The position numbers were made by a program, and so were the translations under genes. Under the pieces are notes generated by a model. The model saw nothing but the letters and a program-made list of their open reading frames with translations. It ran no database searches and was not told the DNA's origin. A stretch of DNA of 64,000 nucleotides, from contig NC_083384.1 in the NCBI RefSeq assembly GCF_031755915.1, forward strand, positions 17,639,001 to 17,703,000. The letters are read 5' to 3'. Position 1 is the first letter of the stretch; every line of letters starts with the position of its first letter. Source of the DNA: Ziziphus jujuba. Taxonomy: Eukaryota; Streptophyta; Magnoliopsida; Rosales; Rhamnaceae. Positions 11,046 to 23,074 of the stretch are shown one piece after another.

Positions 11046-11340
11046 TCAAAGTGCTATGTCATCATGCTTTTGAGAAATGACCAAATTGCCCTTAACATTG
11101 TCCTCCTTCATGCCTTCATATCCACAACCTTTAGTGCTTAATATTGTTGCCAATTTTAATTCTTCCTTAGCAAAACTCTTACTCTCTTGATGGATAAACA
11201 CTATCCGGATATGACCATTCAATGCTTCTTTAAACCTCTTTGCATGAGCTCTAGTAATTAGTCCAGTTGGCAACTCCAATGGCTCAGTACTCCATCTTTG
11301 AATGCTCCCATAATGATCCTCATCATTTGGTTCTATCTTT
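11046..11340 (-). pseudogene. Ty3/gypsy pol C-terminal tail, minus strand
   Basis: The translation reads ELPTGLITRAHAKRFKEALN, the counterpart of the post-integrase tail at 1200-1523 and 5280-5400 (the ITRxxAKRF motif is the anchor). It is more diverged than those two copies. Its position upstream of the LTR remnant at 9446-11,045 implies a further minus-strand element, of which only this tail remains, arranged head-to-tail with the element at 6266-9445. Confidence 0.7.
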
Positions 11341-11814
11341 ATATTGAGATATTATTTGTTATGGCATGTGTTGTTTGTTCGTGGTTTAAGTGAGGTTCCA
11401 TGGAGTATTTTTCAGAGATTGCTCGATGGGATTTCTCTAGGCAAGTGACTTGGGAGATTCTTGAAGGGTTCTTAGGGTAGGTCCTAGTAGCAATCGATTC
11501 CACAAATGATGGTTTTATATATTGAACTTCATGTACTTCAATTGTTGAGTTTCACTAGTAATCCATAGTTCCTTCCTCTTATAGTGGCATATAACTTCCA
11601 ATGCACAACATAATGCACAAAATAGTAAAATATTATATATATATATATATATATCTGTCCATATTTCATGATAATTAAATTTGGTATAGTGTGTGGGAAA
11701 ATTGCATATTAGAATAAAAAAAAGGGTTTAATTTGATTAAAATAACATTCAAGTTAAATTTGGTATAATTGAATAAAATGATATAACTTTAATTTGGTAG
11801 CATATATGGTAGAA
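11341..11814. other. Non-coding stretch with a TA microsatellite
   Basis: No coding signal was seen. A TA dinucleotide run occupies about 11,634-11,654. The sequence at 11,360-11,520 has fewer homopolymers than its neighbours but no recognisable product on either strand. Confidence 0.5.
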
Positions 11815-12420
11815 CTAAATTTGCCTTACATTAATATTCGAGATAAACCAATAATTTATAGTTTTATGTTCTGGTTGAGTTATAGCATTCCATTTGATAA
11901 TCCAAGAAAAAGTATTGCTGTTATTTGGCAAATTGTTTGCCAAGATCACCAACGGTGTCATAACCCCACGTTTGTAAAAGATAGAATATTGGTGACCAAA
12001 TTTAATTTTCAATTTATAATTAAATTTATATGTGATAAAAAATATAATTGAACAACCAAAGGTAAACCCTTTAGATCATACGAGCTATATTTGTTTTTAA
12101 CTTTTTCTCCTCTATGATAAAATGCATTATGCAAAGACTGCACCGTTTCATTATAGCTTATAGCGCCTAAAGGATAGGAATTGAAAACATTGATGTCATC
12201 AATAATATCAACATATTTTCTGTTAATCTGAACCCTTTAGTCCATTCCAAGTATACCATAAACTAGGAAATAAAGCAATGCGATCTTGACTGCATCCCAA
12301 TCTTTCTCAAAATGTGAGTATTTGAACAATCTTTCCAAATAAGATGGTTTGAGGTCAAATTTATCTTTTAACAACCTCGCACAGAAGTTGGTGGAGCACT
12401 TTAAGTTCAATTAGAAACAA
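11815..12420 (-). pseudogene. DUF1985-like remnant (plant transposon-associated protein)
   Basis: On the minus strand from about 12,410 the sequence reads CSTNFCARLLKDKFDLKPSY, then LFKYSHFEKDWDAVKIALLY and FLVYGILGMD. After one stop, it continues YVDIIDDINVFNSYPLGAIS and NAFYHRGEKVKNKYSSYDLK, ending GLPLVVQLYF; a related frame continues to 11,815. The order (an aspartate-aspartate-hxxFNxYPWG-like block, then a G-[LF]-P-L-hxhQhhh block) resembles the plant domain DUF1985, often found in proteins of Mutator-like and Ulp1-protease-carrying transposons. This identification is from memory of the family pattern, not a search. No Ulp1 protease domain was seen nearby. Confidence 0.5.
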
Positions 12421-13219
12421 GTAAAATTTTAAGCAAGTAATAAGCGCAAATTCTTAGGTAGTAAAGCGAACTCTTGATCATCCAAAGTTAAGCACGAAAA
12501 CCTTGGGATGATTACACGTAACTTTTGTCTATAATAGGCTGTGCACTAAGTGACCAAAGTATAAATGATTCTTTAGCTCATGTAAAAGTCCAAAAGAGGT
12601 CGTTCTATATAAATTCAGTTAATCAAGTATAAGTACACTTCTAATTACTATGTTTGCTTCCTTGGATTTGCAAAGAAATGCACCCTAGATTTGAATATAT
12701 CGAAATCTTTAAAAATACATTCCTTCCATCTAGGAGCTTTAATGGCCTACAAAATAATGTGTACATAAATTTAATGAAAGTCAACCATTTGGTCATATAC
12801 TATTTTCTCAACCCAACTTGACATTAATATATTTAAACCAATCCAAGGATGTTAGTTAAAGTTATTAAACAAGTGGTATTTCTGATGAAGTTTTTGGAAA
12901 TCAAGCTATAAGAAATAAAAATAAATTTCCAATAGCCTATTGGCAATTACAGAATACCATCGGGAGAAGTTTACCATGAGGTATCGACAATCATGAATAA
13001 ATAATTAAAAACATATTATCAATAAAACAAATATAACTCCCACAGAATTCATAAATGCATATCAAAATCTTATAACTTTGCATATTCATAATAACTATAG
13101 TAAAACATGCATGTGCTAAGTCTCAATCCAAACCACACATTCAATGCAGCAAGGTATATAAAAAAGTATCAAACTTACCAACTTAGATGGGAGAAAGGAT
13201 ATTAAGACATCAGCTAGGA
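12421..13219. other. Non-coding, possibly intronic to the DUF1985-like remnant
   Basis: No coding signal was recognised. The position between a putative N-terminal exon (13,494-13,220) and the DUF1985-like block on the same strand would fit introns or decayed coding sequence, but splice sites were not assigned. Confidence 0.35.
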
Positions 13220-13494
13220 GCTTGGTTGGAGGAATAAGGTGTTTAGAAGTTTGCTAACTTTTTGAGGAAGTGGTGGCATGCTTACATAGCCTTTTGGTTG
13301 AGATCCCAACTTAGTGCTTTCCTTTTTGAATTGGGATTGCAACTTAGTGCTTTCCTTCTTGGATTGGGATTGTAGCCTAGAAGTTCACTGACATTTCGAA
13401 AAAAATGGTGACATGCTTTCACTGTGCTTCTTGGGTTGTAGCTTTATACTTTCCTCCTTTGAATGAGATCGCAGGTTCTTCTTTCTTAATGCCA
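13220..13494 (-). pseudogene. Serine/lysine-rich repeat-containing N-terminal exon, possible
   Basis: From an ATG at 13,494 the minus strand reads MALRKKNLRSHSKEE, followed after one stop by two near-repeats of QSQSKKESTKL and QSQFKKESTKL and then GSQPKGYVSMPPLPQ. At DNA level the phrase around 13,300-13,370 is duplicated. Basic, serine-rich N-terminal tails often precede transposon-associated domains, and the strand matches the DUF1985-like block 0.8 kb downstream. Linking the two is inference. Confidence 0.35.
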
Positions 13495-15246
13495 TTCTAA
13501 AGTACAATATATAATCAATGTTGCATATAGAGGAATAAAATAACATAGTACTAAAGCTTAAGTATTACTGTCTTAACAACAACATAATACTAGCGACAAA
13601 AGAAGAAAGGAGAAAAACAGATAAGTAAAAGATTTTTTTTAGTTAGAGCTTAAGAATTACATCTTACATAAATTCATATATGACTAAAATGACTAACAAA
13701 GAGCTTATCACAAAAAAAAAAAAAATAACAAAAAAAAAATTGCTTTAAGTAATAGTAAGTCATATGTGGGATTATCAAATTAAGTTGCAAACTTTCCATA
13801 AATAAAAGCATTGGTTCCATGTTACATATAGAGAAACCAAACATCTAAGCGCAATCATGTCATTGAATGGAGCTCCAAGGATTAAAGCAGTTAAGGTTAT
13901 TGTTATATTTGAGTAATTCTTGAATCCCCATTAAGCTACAATCTACAATCTTTTCAACACTATATCTAACCCTTTGAAAATATGATATTCAAATGATTTC
14001 TCATACATACTATTGATATTCAACAATGAATTACTATCTTTCCAAAAAAGTTCATGTAAAGAACTATAATTAACTAAGGTTGGAAAATTAGTAGACTAAT
14101 ATATATCCTTTTACAAAAAGCTCTATCATTTTTAGACTAGTCTTGAAAGGACATTTAAAGGAAAAAAGCCTTCCAATTGGTCCATGATAATATATATATA
14201 TATATATACATAAATACTAGATTTGGCTAGATGCGTTGCACATGCACCAGATTTAATAATGTTCTATATACTTTTTAATTTATATTTAATCCAAAAATAT
14301 AATAAAGATAATAATAAAAATTTTAGTTCTAAAGCGACTAATCAAACATATATTAGACATATTCATCAAACACATATAATTATATATAGATGAAATGACA
14401 AAAATATTAAGTGAATTTCAAATAAATACGGATAATGAATAACTATTATAAAATTGAACCTCTACAGATTTTTCATCAATAAAACTAAATAATATCAATT
14501 ACAACAAGTTACATAATACTTTTATATGATTTCCTAAATATTTTTTCTTTTTATACTTTTAAAAATTCAGAGTTCCTGTCATTCTCTTGAGAACTTTTCT
14601 TTTACCTCTTCGTTCGATAGGTTTACTTTCCGTTATTTTCCTTCACTAACTCATAAATTTATACTAACAATAGAACCAAAATCAATACTCAGAACAAATG
14701 AAAAAATAAAGGAAAAAATAAGTAAAATTACTAATGAATATATGAGGTTTTCAAATATAAAATTAAATTTAAAAAAAATCATTTAGCTGCAGCTAAAATT
14801 AAAAAAACCATTGTGAATCTTCAATTTAATATATATTTCAACCGAAAAATTCTATATATAGATACATTTAAAAAACATATCTTTATAACAAAATAATTTA
14901 TATGAATATATATATATATATATATATACATATATATAAACGAATTTGAAAGAACAAATATCCTTTTGTTTTAAATTTCTTATCAATATACAAAAATGCA
15001 TTTTCTATGTATCCAAACACAATGAACATAAAACAAAGACATAAAATGAAATTATAATTGCAGAAAGCAAACATGAACTTTAAAATATTTCATTAAGAGG
15101 AGTTAAAAAAAAACTTAATTGAAAGTAAACAACACCATTTGAATGGCATTCCCATAAAAAAAATACAATTCAATCGATAAGGAACTCTGAAGAAACTAAT
15201 ATTGTGTATTCATCAAAAAATAAATGAAACTAACATTCTATAATAC

Positions 15247-15330
15247 AAATTAGTGAAACTATATATTTACCAAAAGAAATTAGTGAAACTATATATTTAC
15301 CAAAAGAAATTAGTGAAACTACATATGAAA
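15247..15330. repeat. 30-bp tandem repeat, ~2.8 copies
   Basis: Two identical 30-bp units (15,247-15,276 and 15,277-15,306, beginning AAATTAGTGAAACTATA) are followed by a partial third that diverges after about 18 bases. Exact identity of the first two units points to recent duplication. Confidence 0.85.
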
Positions 15331-18032
15331 TGAAAAATACACAACCTACCAAGAACTAAACTTAATGTCAAACTACTCCTGAAAATGTTTCAAGAAATAG
15401 GCAAACAAACGTATGCTTCTTAGTAAGATAATTATCCTTAACATCAAGTAAATTATAAATCTTAAACATCATAAACTAAATTTCTGTTGCACCCTTTTCA
15501 TTCAAAATGCAAACTCATACATAAAAGAGTGTGACCAAATTTGTCACATATTCAACATAACTAAATTTAAAATCATGGATTAATATAACTCCTAAGTTCA
15601 TAACCATCCAATAATTATATTAAGTAATGTGCTTCACATATGTTTATATAGTAAAACAGTGATTTTAATATCGTCTAAAAGTTTTCTTCATTTTTTCTAA
15701 GTGGAAAAAAAAAAAACAAAGATTTTGTTATAGAGTATTTACTCAAAATTTTGATTCAATGAAACTAATTTTTTAGTTGCACAACTATTTATGTGAATAT
15801 TAAAACCTTTAAAAGTTCTTTGTTCTATGCAACATCATATGATATGTCTAAAAATAGATATGATATTAAACTCTAATAGTCTTCATACAATATGGAAATC
15901 TCTAGTATGCAAAATTCCAAAAGGGACAAAATGGATTAAAGCAAAATGAGATATCCAAACAAAGTGGAAAAATTATTATTTCCAAACACAATCGGGAAAA
16001 TATGGTTACAAAGAGAGCTCAATAGGAAGAGGAGTAATATGAATTGAAGCAACTATCAAGCTATCATTAACTTTCAATTGTATTCCCTAAGATTATATTC
16101 ATATATGTTTACACCTCTATCTACTTTGATCCCTAGCTAGAATTCAATTGTTAATTCTAAGAACAATAACCTACAAGGCTAAAAATCAAGTAAAAAGAAC
16201 TCACCAAGGTAAATAGCTCAATCATGATCAAAACAACCAAATCAAAAGCGCCAAAACAATAGGAGAACATAAGGGCATCAAAAGCCAATATCCATGATGG
16301 GGACGAAAAGAAAAATAGTTCATGCTTTAGAGAAGTGAAGAGTAAGATAGAACCACATACCTTGTTTCCCTTTCTTCTTCTTTCTTGTACATAATTTAGA
16401 CATCCCTTTGTAATCTTTTAAATCCTTACTATGAGTCAACTTTTGCTAGTTATTTTTTTAAACATAAAAAAAGGAGATATTTTTAAACATATTATATAAA
16501 ATTGCCAACTAAAATGAATCTTTAACAATAAGAAAATGTTTACTATAATTTAATGAAGAAAATGTTTTATACTCTTACCCAATAAGAACACCTATAAGGC
16601 TCGAGACAAATTCATGCAGTAGAAAAAGAAATTTGAAAGAGAATGCTTCCTATTATAGAATGAAATATCATGTAATCTACCCAAAAAAAAAAAACTACAA
16701 CAAGAGGAATTTTAATAAGTACACTGCAGGGGCAAAGTTTACAAGTAAAGTTAAATAATCTAGATGACAAAAATCACATTTTTCCCATATACAAAGCAAA
16801 AGCACATATGTGTACAGCGTCAAGAAACCAATTATTTAGCAGATTTGTTACTCAATTTTTGAATATGATCCCAAAAAAATAAATAAATAAATAAACACAT
16901 AAAAATAATAGCTAAAAAAAATGTTTCTATTTTGAATACAGGGTTGGATTACAAAAACTTCAGTAACTATGTACTTCTTGTTTAAGTTTCGAATTTAAAA
17001 AAAAAAAATACTTTTTTTTCATTAATATAATTTTTAAAAGGGATTTATTCACAACTAAGCACAAACAAAATGCCCTGATATTTATCTACCTCAGAAAGAA
17101 AAACATAATACGTATAGTATTAAAAAAAAAAAAAATCAAGTAACTACGTGAATCTATTTTCTTTTTTTTTCTTTTTTTTTTAAAAAACTATGCTTATCTA
17201 ATTTGAAATTATAGAGATGGAATTCCAATTAAGTATGAATAATGAAACCCTAATATTTGTGTTCAAAGAAAAAACAAAGAACCTGGAGAAATAAAAATAA
17301 GATATACACAGAGGGTACAACCATTGCCATAGCAGAAAAGCGAGAGTAAAAGATTACTATGAGAGAGTAGAAAGGAGAAAAAGAAAACAACGTGTACTTA
17401 CTAGAATTCGAATAGGATAGAAGCTAAAGTTATACCCCGCATCATACCTTGCATGTTAGAGAATCACATGTAAAATCACATATAGAAAAGAAAGGAAAGG
17501 AAGAAAGAGGGAAAATAATAATAATAATAATACTTGGCATGTTAGAGAAAATCTCAAGCTTGAAAGGAAAAAACGGATTTGTTTATTGAAAAATTAAAAG
17601 TAAAATTAAAGCCCTCCAATGGCTTATGATCAAAGCATAGTATATATATAGAAAAGAAAAAAATTAAAAGAAAACTAATTTGGTTTCCAGTCAAAGAGGA
17701 TATTTTTGGTGTGATTCTGCAAATATTATTATAGAGATATAAGGAAGCAGTTTAGATTTCTATGATGAAACAATTAATGGAGAAGAAGATGAAAAAGATG
17801 ATTGTTGTCGGTGAGAGCTGTTATCACACAAGTCAAATTGTATTACCGAGAAGCCATACCATGGGATCTGAAAATTTTAGATCAGATTTGTTTCTGATAA
17901 AATTTCTATTTTATTTCTGATATACCATACAACTGGAAAACTATTAAAAAAAAAAAAAAAAAAAAGGGTAGTTTTGATCAGTGATGTGGACCAAAACACC
18001 GTATCGTTTCTCGCTTATAGTATAGAATAAGG

Positions 18033-18033
<1 letters not shown>

Positions 18034-18091
<58 letters not shown>
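18034..18091. repeat. TA microsatellite, ~27 repeats
   Basis: An almost perfect dinucleotide run of TA/AT of about 55-58 bases, the longest in the window. Confidence 0.95.
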
Positions 18092-18093
<2 letters not shown>

Positions 18094-18511
18094 TGATAAA
18101 ATTAAATAATCATAATGGAAGAATGAAGTTAGATCACAAAAATAGAATAAGCAATCCGTATATGAATCATAGGCATTTTACTTTTAACAATGCCGAAAAA
18201 ATAAATAAACCAAACCATTTGTAAGTCAATACGTATGGAAAAAGGATTATTGGTTAGACACGGGACAAAAAGATTAAAGAAATGTGAACTTATAAAGGAA
18301 AAATGCATGAACCAAACCCATATATTCGTCATTACAATCTCATGTGGGTCCTCAAGCTACCATACCAGATAGTATTAACAATTTGACATATTTACATTCT
18401 TATATAATCTCGATTCTTCCTTTTTCTTAGTGCGGTTGAAATGTAATTATTATAATACCAATAATATTGGAGAGAACAAATTTATTTGTTAAATGTTTAG
18501 ATGTCAAATCT

Positions 18512-18685
18512 TGATAAGATAACATAGTTAGTTTCACCAGTTCAATCTCATGTTATCATGTATACTCTCTAGTTTATGTATATTTGGTTGTTATAGGCTA
18601 ACTTTATCTAGTTGTTATAGTTGCTTCCTACAACTTAAGTTTACAGCATTTTACCTTTACTCTGTTCATCTCTGTTTCTGTTACA
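18512..18685 (+). repeat. Copia 5' LTR (174 bp)
   Basis: Begins TGATAAGATAAC and ends TCTGTTACA. It aligns with 22,884-23,069. The two differ by substitutions, an insertion of about 24 bases in this copy (near 18,580) and a stretch of about 35 bases present only in the 3' LTR. Confidence 0.92.
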
Positions 18686-18697
18686 TGGTATCAGAGC
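18686..18697 (+). other. Primer-binding site, tRNA-iMet
   Basis: TGGTATCAGAGC directly abuts the LTR end. It is a perfect complement of the last bases of plant initiator-methionine tRNA. Confidence 0.92.
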
Positions 18698-18780
18698 ACG
18701 TTTAAAACTCAAACAAGAATTTTTTCTTTCTGTTATCACTTCCCCGATGGCCTTCTCCTCCCCTCTTTCATCCTCTTCAT

Positions 18781-20010
18781 TTGGAATTCAAATGCAATGA
18801 TGCAACCTTTGCTAATAGAACTCTTGTGGTTATAAATGTTGCCACACAAGCCCCTTTGAAACTTACAGAAACTACATATTTTCCATGGAAAAAACAATTT
18901 GATGCTTTACTCATTGGCTATGATCTATATGGATTCATTGATGGAACATTACCTTGCCCTCCACCAATGCTCCCTGACAAGGAAAAATCTCCTAATTCAA
19001 ATTATACCTTTTAGATTAGACAAGACTCTCTTCTCTTAAGTGGTATCCTTGCTTCCTTATCCAAAGATGTGTATCGTTTCATTTCTTCAACTGAAACTTC
19101 ACGAGAGGCTTGGCAAAAATAGGCTCTCACTTTTGCCAAACTGTCCCAGCCACGACTGATGCATCTTAGAGAAAGGCTCATCAGACCACAAGGATCTCAT
19201 TCTATTCATGAATATTAGAAAGATGTTAAACATGCTGCAGATGAACTGGCTCTTATTGATCACCCAGTCAACGATGATGACCTGACTCTCTATATCATAA
19301 ATGGTTTCTCCTCTGAATTTGAAAATATATCGACTGCTTTTCGATCCCGAGACACATCCATATCCCACTAAGAATTATATGAAAAGCTAGTTGAACATGC
19401 CAGCTATAAATAATGGAATGAAATACAGACTGATGATACCTCAATCACGGCACTTACTGCAAATCGGCAATCCACTTTTCATGGCCATTCATATAGTTAC
19501 AGACCTCCTCATCAATGTCCATCATTTGCAGATGCCCCGTTTTCTCGACGATCCTGATATTGTTCTTCTACATCTGCATCTCTAGGATCTTATCGTTCTA
19601 TGGAACTCACCAGCAATTATAAAGGACGTTGTCAGCTATATTCTGTCCAAGGCCATTCTGCCCGGTTCTGCCCATTGTTGCAACACCAGTGGACATTCAC
19701 ACCTCAACAGCAACCTTCTTTTCCAAAGAATCCACAACTTCAGGCATATCAAACCAGTTCTATTTTTGGTCTTGGCCCCATCAATACAAGCAACCAATAA
19801 TTCCTGCCTTGTTGACTCTGGAGCCTCACACCATGTAGCCTCTGATTTGCGCATTCTCTCCCTTCACACTGACTATGATGGACCCTATGAGATAGTTGTT
19901 GGGAATGGTAATAAACTCCCCATTACCCATACCGGTACTTCCACTCTAACTGCACCTTCTTGCACTTTCCATTTAAATGATGTCTTATGTGTTCCTACAA
20001 TGAAACGGAA
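18781..20010 (+). pseudogene. Copia gag and protease (broken)
   Basis: The gag start reads PLKLTETTYFPWKKQFDALL then GYDLYGFIDGTLPCPP, the N-terminal signature of the copia gag type called UBN2 or gag-polypeptide. The DSLLLSGILASLSKDVYRFI segment follows, interrupted by stops near 19,013, 19,120, 19,216 and 19,370. The zinc knuckle at 19,630-19,671 reads CQLYSVQGHSARFC: its second cysteine is replaced by tyrosine, so it should not hold zinc. The protease motif LVDSGASHHVASDL lies near 19,808 in a different frame, so at least one frameshift separates them. Confidence 0.85.
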
Positions 20011-20099
20011 TCTTCTGTTTCCAAATTTTAGCAAACAAACAATGCATATATTGAATTTTTGCCCACGTGTTTTCTTGTCAAGGATCTACGGACGGGTGC

Positions 20100-20830
20100 A
20101 ATGCTTCTCACAGGGCCCCTTAATGGCGGAACGTACGAATGGCTAGTCCTTTTATCCGAGTCTCCTACTGTCTATTCCAGTGTCAAGACAATCTTCAAAG
20201 CTGGCACCACAGAATTGGTCATCCTTCAAATAAAGTTCTTAATCATTTAGTCCACGTTTTTCCCTTCTATTTCATCAAAATCCCATTTCAATTGTAATTC
20301 ATGTCATCGTAATAAAGCTCACCGATTACCTTTCGGTGCTTCATCGTTATCTGCATCTCAACCTCACGAACTTATCTACTCTGATGTCTGAGGTCCTACC
20401 TCAATCTCATCTCTTGATGGTTTTCATTATTGTGTTATTTTTGTGGACCACTACTCTAAATTTATTTGGTTTTATCCTCTCAAACGTAAGTCTGATGTAC
20501 TTCCCACTTTTATTAAGTTTGAAACATTTATGGAAAAATATTTTCAACTTCCAATTATTTCTTTCTATTCCGACAATGGTGTGAATTTCAAGCTTTAAGA
20601 CCATTCTTTCAAAAACATGGCATTAATTATTTCTTCTCCACACCATATACTCCTCAACAAAATGGTTTTGTTGAGAGACGCCATAGGCAAATATGTGAGA
20701 CAGGTCTTTCCTTACTGTCTCATGCTGGCCTACCAGCTCAATTCTAGACTTATGCCTTTTTCACAGCAACCAATCCCATCAATAGGCTCATTACACCAAC
20801 TCTAGAAAATAGGTCACCATATGAAATTTT
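20100..20830 (+). pseudogene. Copia integrase (broken)
   Basis: After a GAG-pre-integrase region with CNCHRNKAHRLPFG-like sequence near 20,295, the core shows YSDV-GPTSISSLDGFHYC (a stop replaces the tryptophan codon), FVDHYSKFIWFYPL and YSDNGVNF, then NGFVERRHRQIC. The three acidic residues of the D,D,E triad can each be located. Frame changes near 20,590 and 20,660 and further stops prevent one protein. Confidence 0.85.
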
Positions 20831-21303
20831 ATTTGACAAACCTCCAAATTATAAATCTCTTAAAAATTTTGGTTGTTTATGTTTTCCATGGTTAAAACCA
20901 TACACTACACATAAACTAGAATCTTAGTCAAAACCATGCATTAATCTTGGTCCCTTACGGTCTCAAAATGGTTTTCTCTGTTTTGAACCTCTCTCTCAGT
21001 TCTATCACTCATAGCATGTCATTTTTAAGGAAGATATTTTTCCCTATAAAACTCTAATTTTTTCCCACTTCACGTCATCTTCTAAAGAAACTGATATTTC
21101 GCCATCTTTTCTGGTCTCCGCTCACTCTTATCTCCCCCTCAGAGTCCCAATCCAATATAACTCCTCTTCCTTATCGCCCTCATCAACCCAACCTACATCT
21201 AGATCACGTATTCACCATTCAAGTAGTCTTTCTTCAAAAACCTTATCCTCCACACCATCATTATTCTTACCCATGTCTTCACCGGCCATCTCATGTTCTC
21301 TCC

Positions 21304-22240
21304 ATGCATGGGGCCCACGTGAATACTCCACCCAGGTACGTAATTCCTCAACCTCATCTCCTACTCCTTCCCTCACCTCCCCAACGCACCCACACAATGA
21401 GAATCGGTGCCCTCAACAATATTTTCAAACCAGAATCCTTCATTGACTTTTACCCAGCTGAAGTCTCTTCCCCACACACTGAACCACAAACTGTTCAACA
21501 GGCCCTACGTTCTCCAGAATGGGATCATGCCATGCAAGTGGAATACAATGCTCTCATTGCCAACAATACATGGGATCTTGTCCCTCCCTCAACAAACCAG
21601 AATGTAGTTGGATGCAAATGGGTTTTCCACATCAAACGTCGATAGGATGGCACTATTGAACGCTATAAAGCTTGTCTTGTTGCGAAAGGATTTCATCAAA
21701 GGCCGGCATTGACTATTCGGGTACGTTCAGCCCTGTTGTCAAAACTGCAACAATTCGAAAGGTACTTTGCCTTGCATTAATGAAGAACTGGCCACTTCGT
21801 CGCATGGATGTCAATAATGCTTTCCTTCATGGGACACTCATATAATAGGTATTTATGACTCAGCCTCAGACTCTTCCTTATTCATCTTTGCTAAGGGAAC
21901 AACTCTGCTTTACCTGTTAATATATGTGAATGACTTGGTTCTTACTGGTAATGACAATATTCTTCTTAACCGGTTTGTCACCTCTTTATCCAACTAGTTC
22001 TTCATGAAGGACTTGGGTCCTTTACGTTACTTTCTAGGCATAGAAGTGCTTTCGACCTCCACCGGGTTGTTTCTCAATCAACGGAAATACCTTTCAGAAT
22101 TGCTCACCCGAACCAAAATGGACAATTCTCATGAAGTCTCAACACCAATGTCTCTTCCTTCATCCCTCTCGTCCACCGGTGCCAAACCATGCTCCTCTGC
22201 CACATTATATAGACTGGTAGTCGGAAATCTATAATACCTT
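21304..22240 (+). pseudogene. Copia reverse transcriptase with core deletion and altered YVDD
   Basis: The N-terminal segment ALRSPEWDHAMQVEYNALI and NTWDLVPPSTNQNVVGCKW is well preserved. A stop at 21,643 and a frameshift near 21,700 follow. Near 21,868 the sequence jumps from VFMTQPQ directly to DSSLFIFAKGTTLLYLLIY, skipping the segment that normally carries the SLYGLKQxPRxWY motif (about 35 codons). The catalytic motif at 21,923-21,934 reads YVND, with asparagine in place of the first metal-binding aspartate. [15 protein letters not shown] and the downstream thumb follow. Confidence 0.88.
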
Positions 22241-22259
22241 ACCTTTATAAGGCCTGACA

Positions 22260-22868
22260 TTGCCTTCACATTGAACAAGTTGTCTCAATACATGCATTGT
22301 CCGATGGAACTACACTGGGTGGCAGTAACATGGCTCCTTCGTTATTTGAAAGGTACTATCTCTTTTGGTTTATCTCTCCACCGAAATTCTCCACTTATCT
22401 TACATGCCTTCTCCGATGTCGAATGGGCTGGCAACCAAGATGATTGTACTTCAACAACAGGTTACATTGTCTTTCTTTGTTTTAATCCTATCTCCTGGTC
22501 ATCACGAAAACAAAAATCAGTTATCAAGTCCTCTACAAAAGCTGAGTACAGAGCTGTTGCTCACACTTCTTCTGAAGTCTGCTGGCTCCAAAATCTTCTT
22601 CACGAACTACGTGTTCCATTAGTCTCATCTCCAATCATCTACTGTGACAACCTTGGTGCCAGCTATGTTTGTGCGAACCCCAAACTCCACTTTAGGATGA
22701 AATATGTTCGCATTGATTTTCACTTTGTCAGAGAAAAAGTGGCTGCTGGCTCTATCAGAGTATCTCATGTTTCAACGCATGATCAACTTGCTAATGTATT
22801 GACAAAACCTCTCGGCCGGCAACACTTTCAAGCTCTTTGGACCACGATTTGTGTAATCCATAGACCCT
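22260..22868 (+). pseudogene. Copia RNase H domain
   Basis: The open segment begins LNKLSQYMHCPMELHW, then HAFSDVEWAGNQDDCTSTTG, ISWSSRKQKSVIKSSTKAEY, IIYCDNLGASYVCANP and HDQLANVLTKPL. In related elements the second block reads SDADWAG and the third SSTEAEY, so two catalytic acidic positions are affected (D-to-E and E-to-K). The stop lies just before the polypurine tract and 3' LTR. Confidence 0.88.
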
Positions 22869-22883
22869 AAATCTTGCGGGGGA

Positions 22884-23069
22884 TGATAAGATAATGTAGT
22901 TAGTTTCACCAATTCAATCTCATGTTATCATGTATACTCTCTAGTGTATGTATATCTAGTTGTTATAGTTGCTTCCTACGTGTATATATGTTGACCTTCA
23001 GTAGAAATAATATATAACTTAAGCTTACAGCACTTTACCTTTACTCTGTTCATCTCCGTTTCTCTTACA
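22884..23069 (+). repeat. Copia 3' LTR (186 bp)
   Basis: Begins TGATAAGATAATG directly after a purine tract (22,874-22,883) and ends CTCTTACA, followed by the target duplication AATCT. It partners 18,512-18,685. Confidence 0.92.
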
Positions 23070-23074
23070 AATCT

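Larger units (their letters stand above)
13495..18511. other. AT-rich non-coding region
   Basis: About 5 kb with no recognisable gene on either strand. It contains TA microsatellites near 14,189-14,208 and 14,906-14,937, many A-runs, and a short tandem repeat and long TA array listed separately. The sequence near 14,213 (ATACTAGATTTGGCTAG, then GCGTTGCACATGCACC) and the one near 18,000 (CGCTTATAGTATAG) look like ends of dispersed repeats, but no matching pair could be demonstrated. Confidence 0.5.
18512..23069 (+). mobile_element. Complete-ended Ty1/copia element with AATCT target duplication
   Basis: The element is bounded by short direct LTRs (18,512-18,685 and 22,884-23,069), both TG...CA, with a perfect 5-bp duplication AATCT at 18,507-18,511 and 23,070-23,074. 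A perfect initiator-methionine primer site follows the 5' LTR, and a purine tract (GCGGGGGA) precedes the 3' LTR. Domain order gag, protease, integrase, reverse transcriptase, RNase H is the copia order. Coding is broken by many stops, frameshifts and a deletion in reverse transcriptase. It could move only with proteins from another element, if at all. Confidence 0.93.

Noticed and set aside
14213..18015. Helitron bounded by ACTAGATTTGGCTAG and TATAGTATAG phrases
   Set aside because: The ends look like dispersed-repeat borders, but no TC start, CTRR end with hairpin, or Rep/helicase sequence could be shown.
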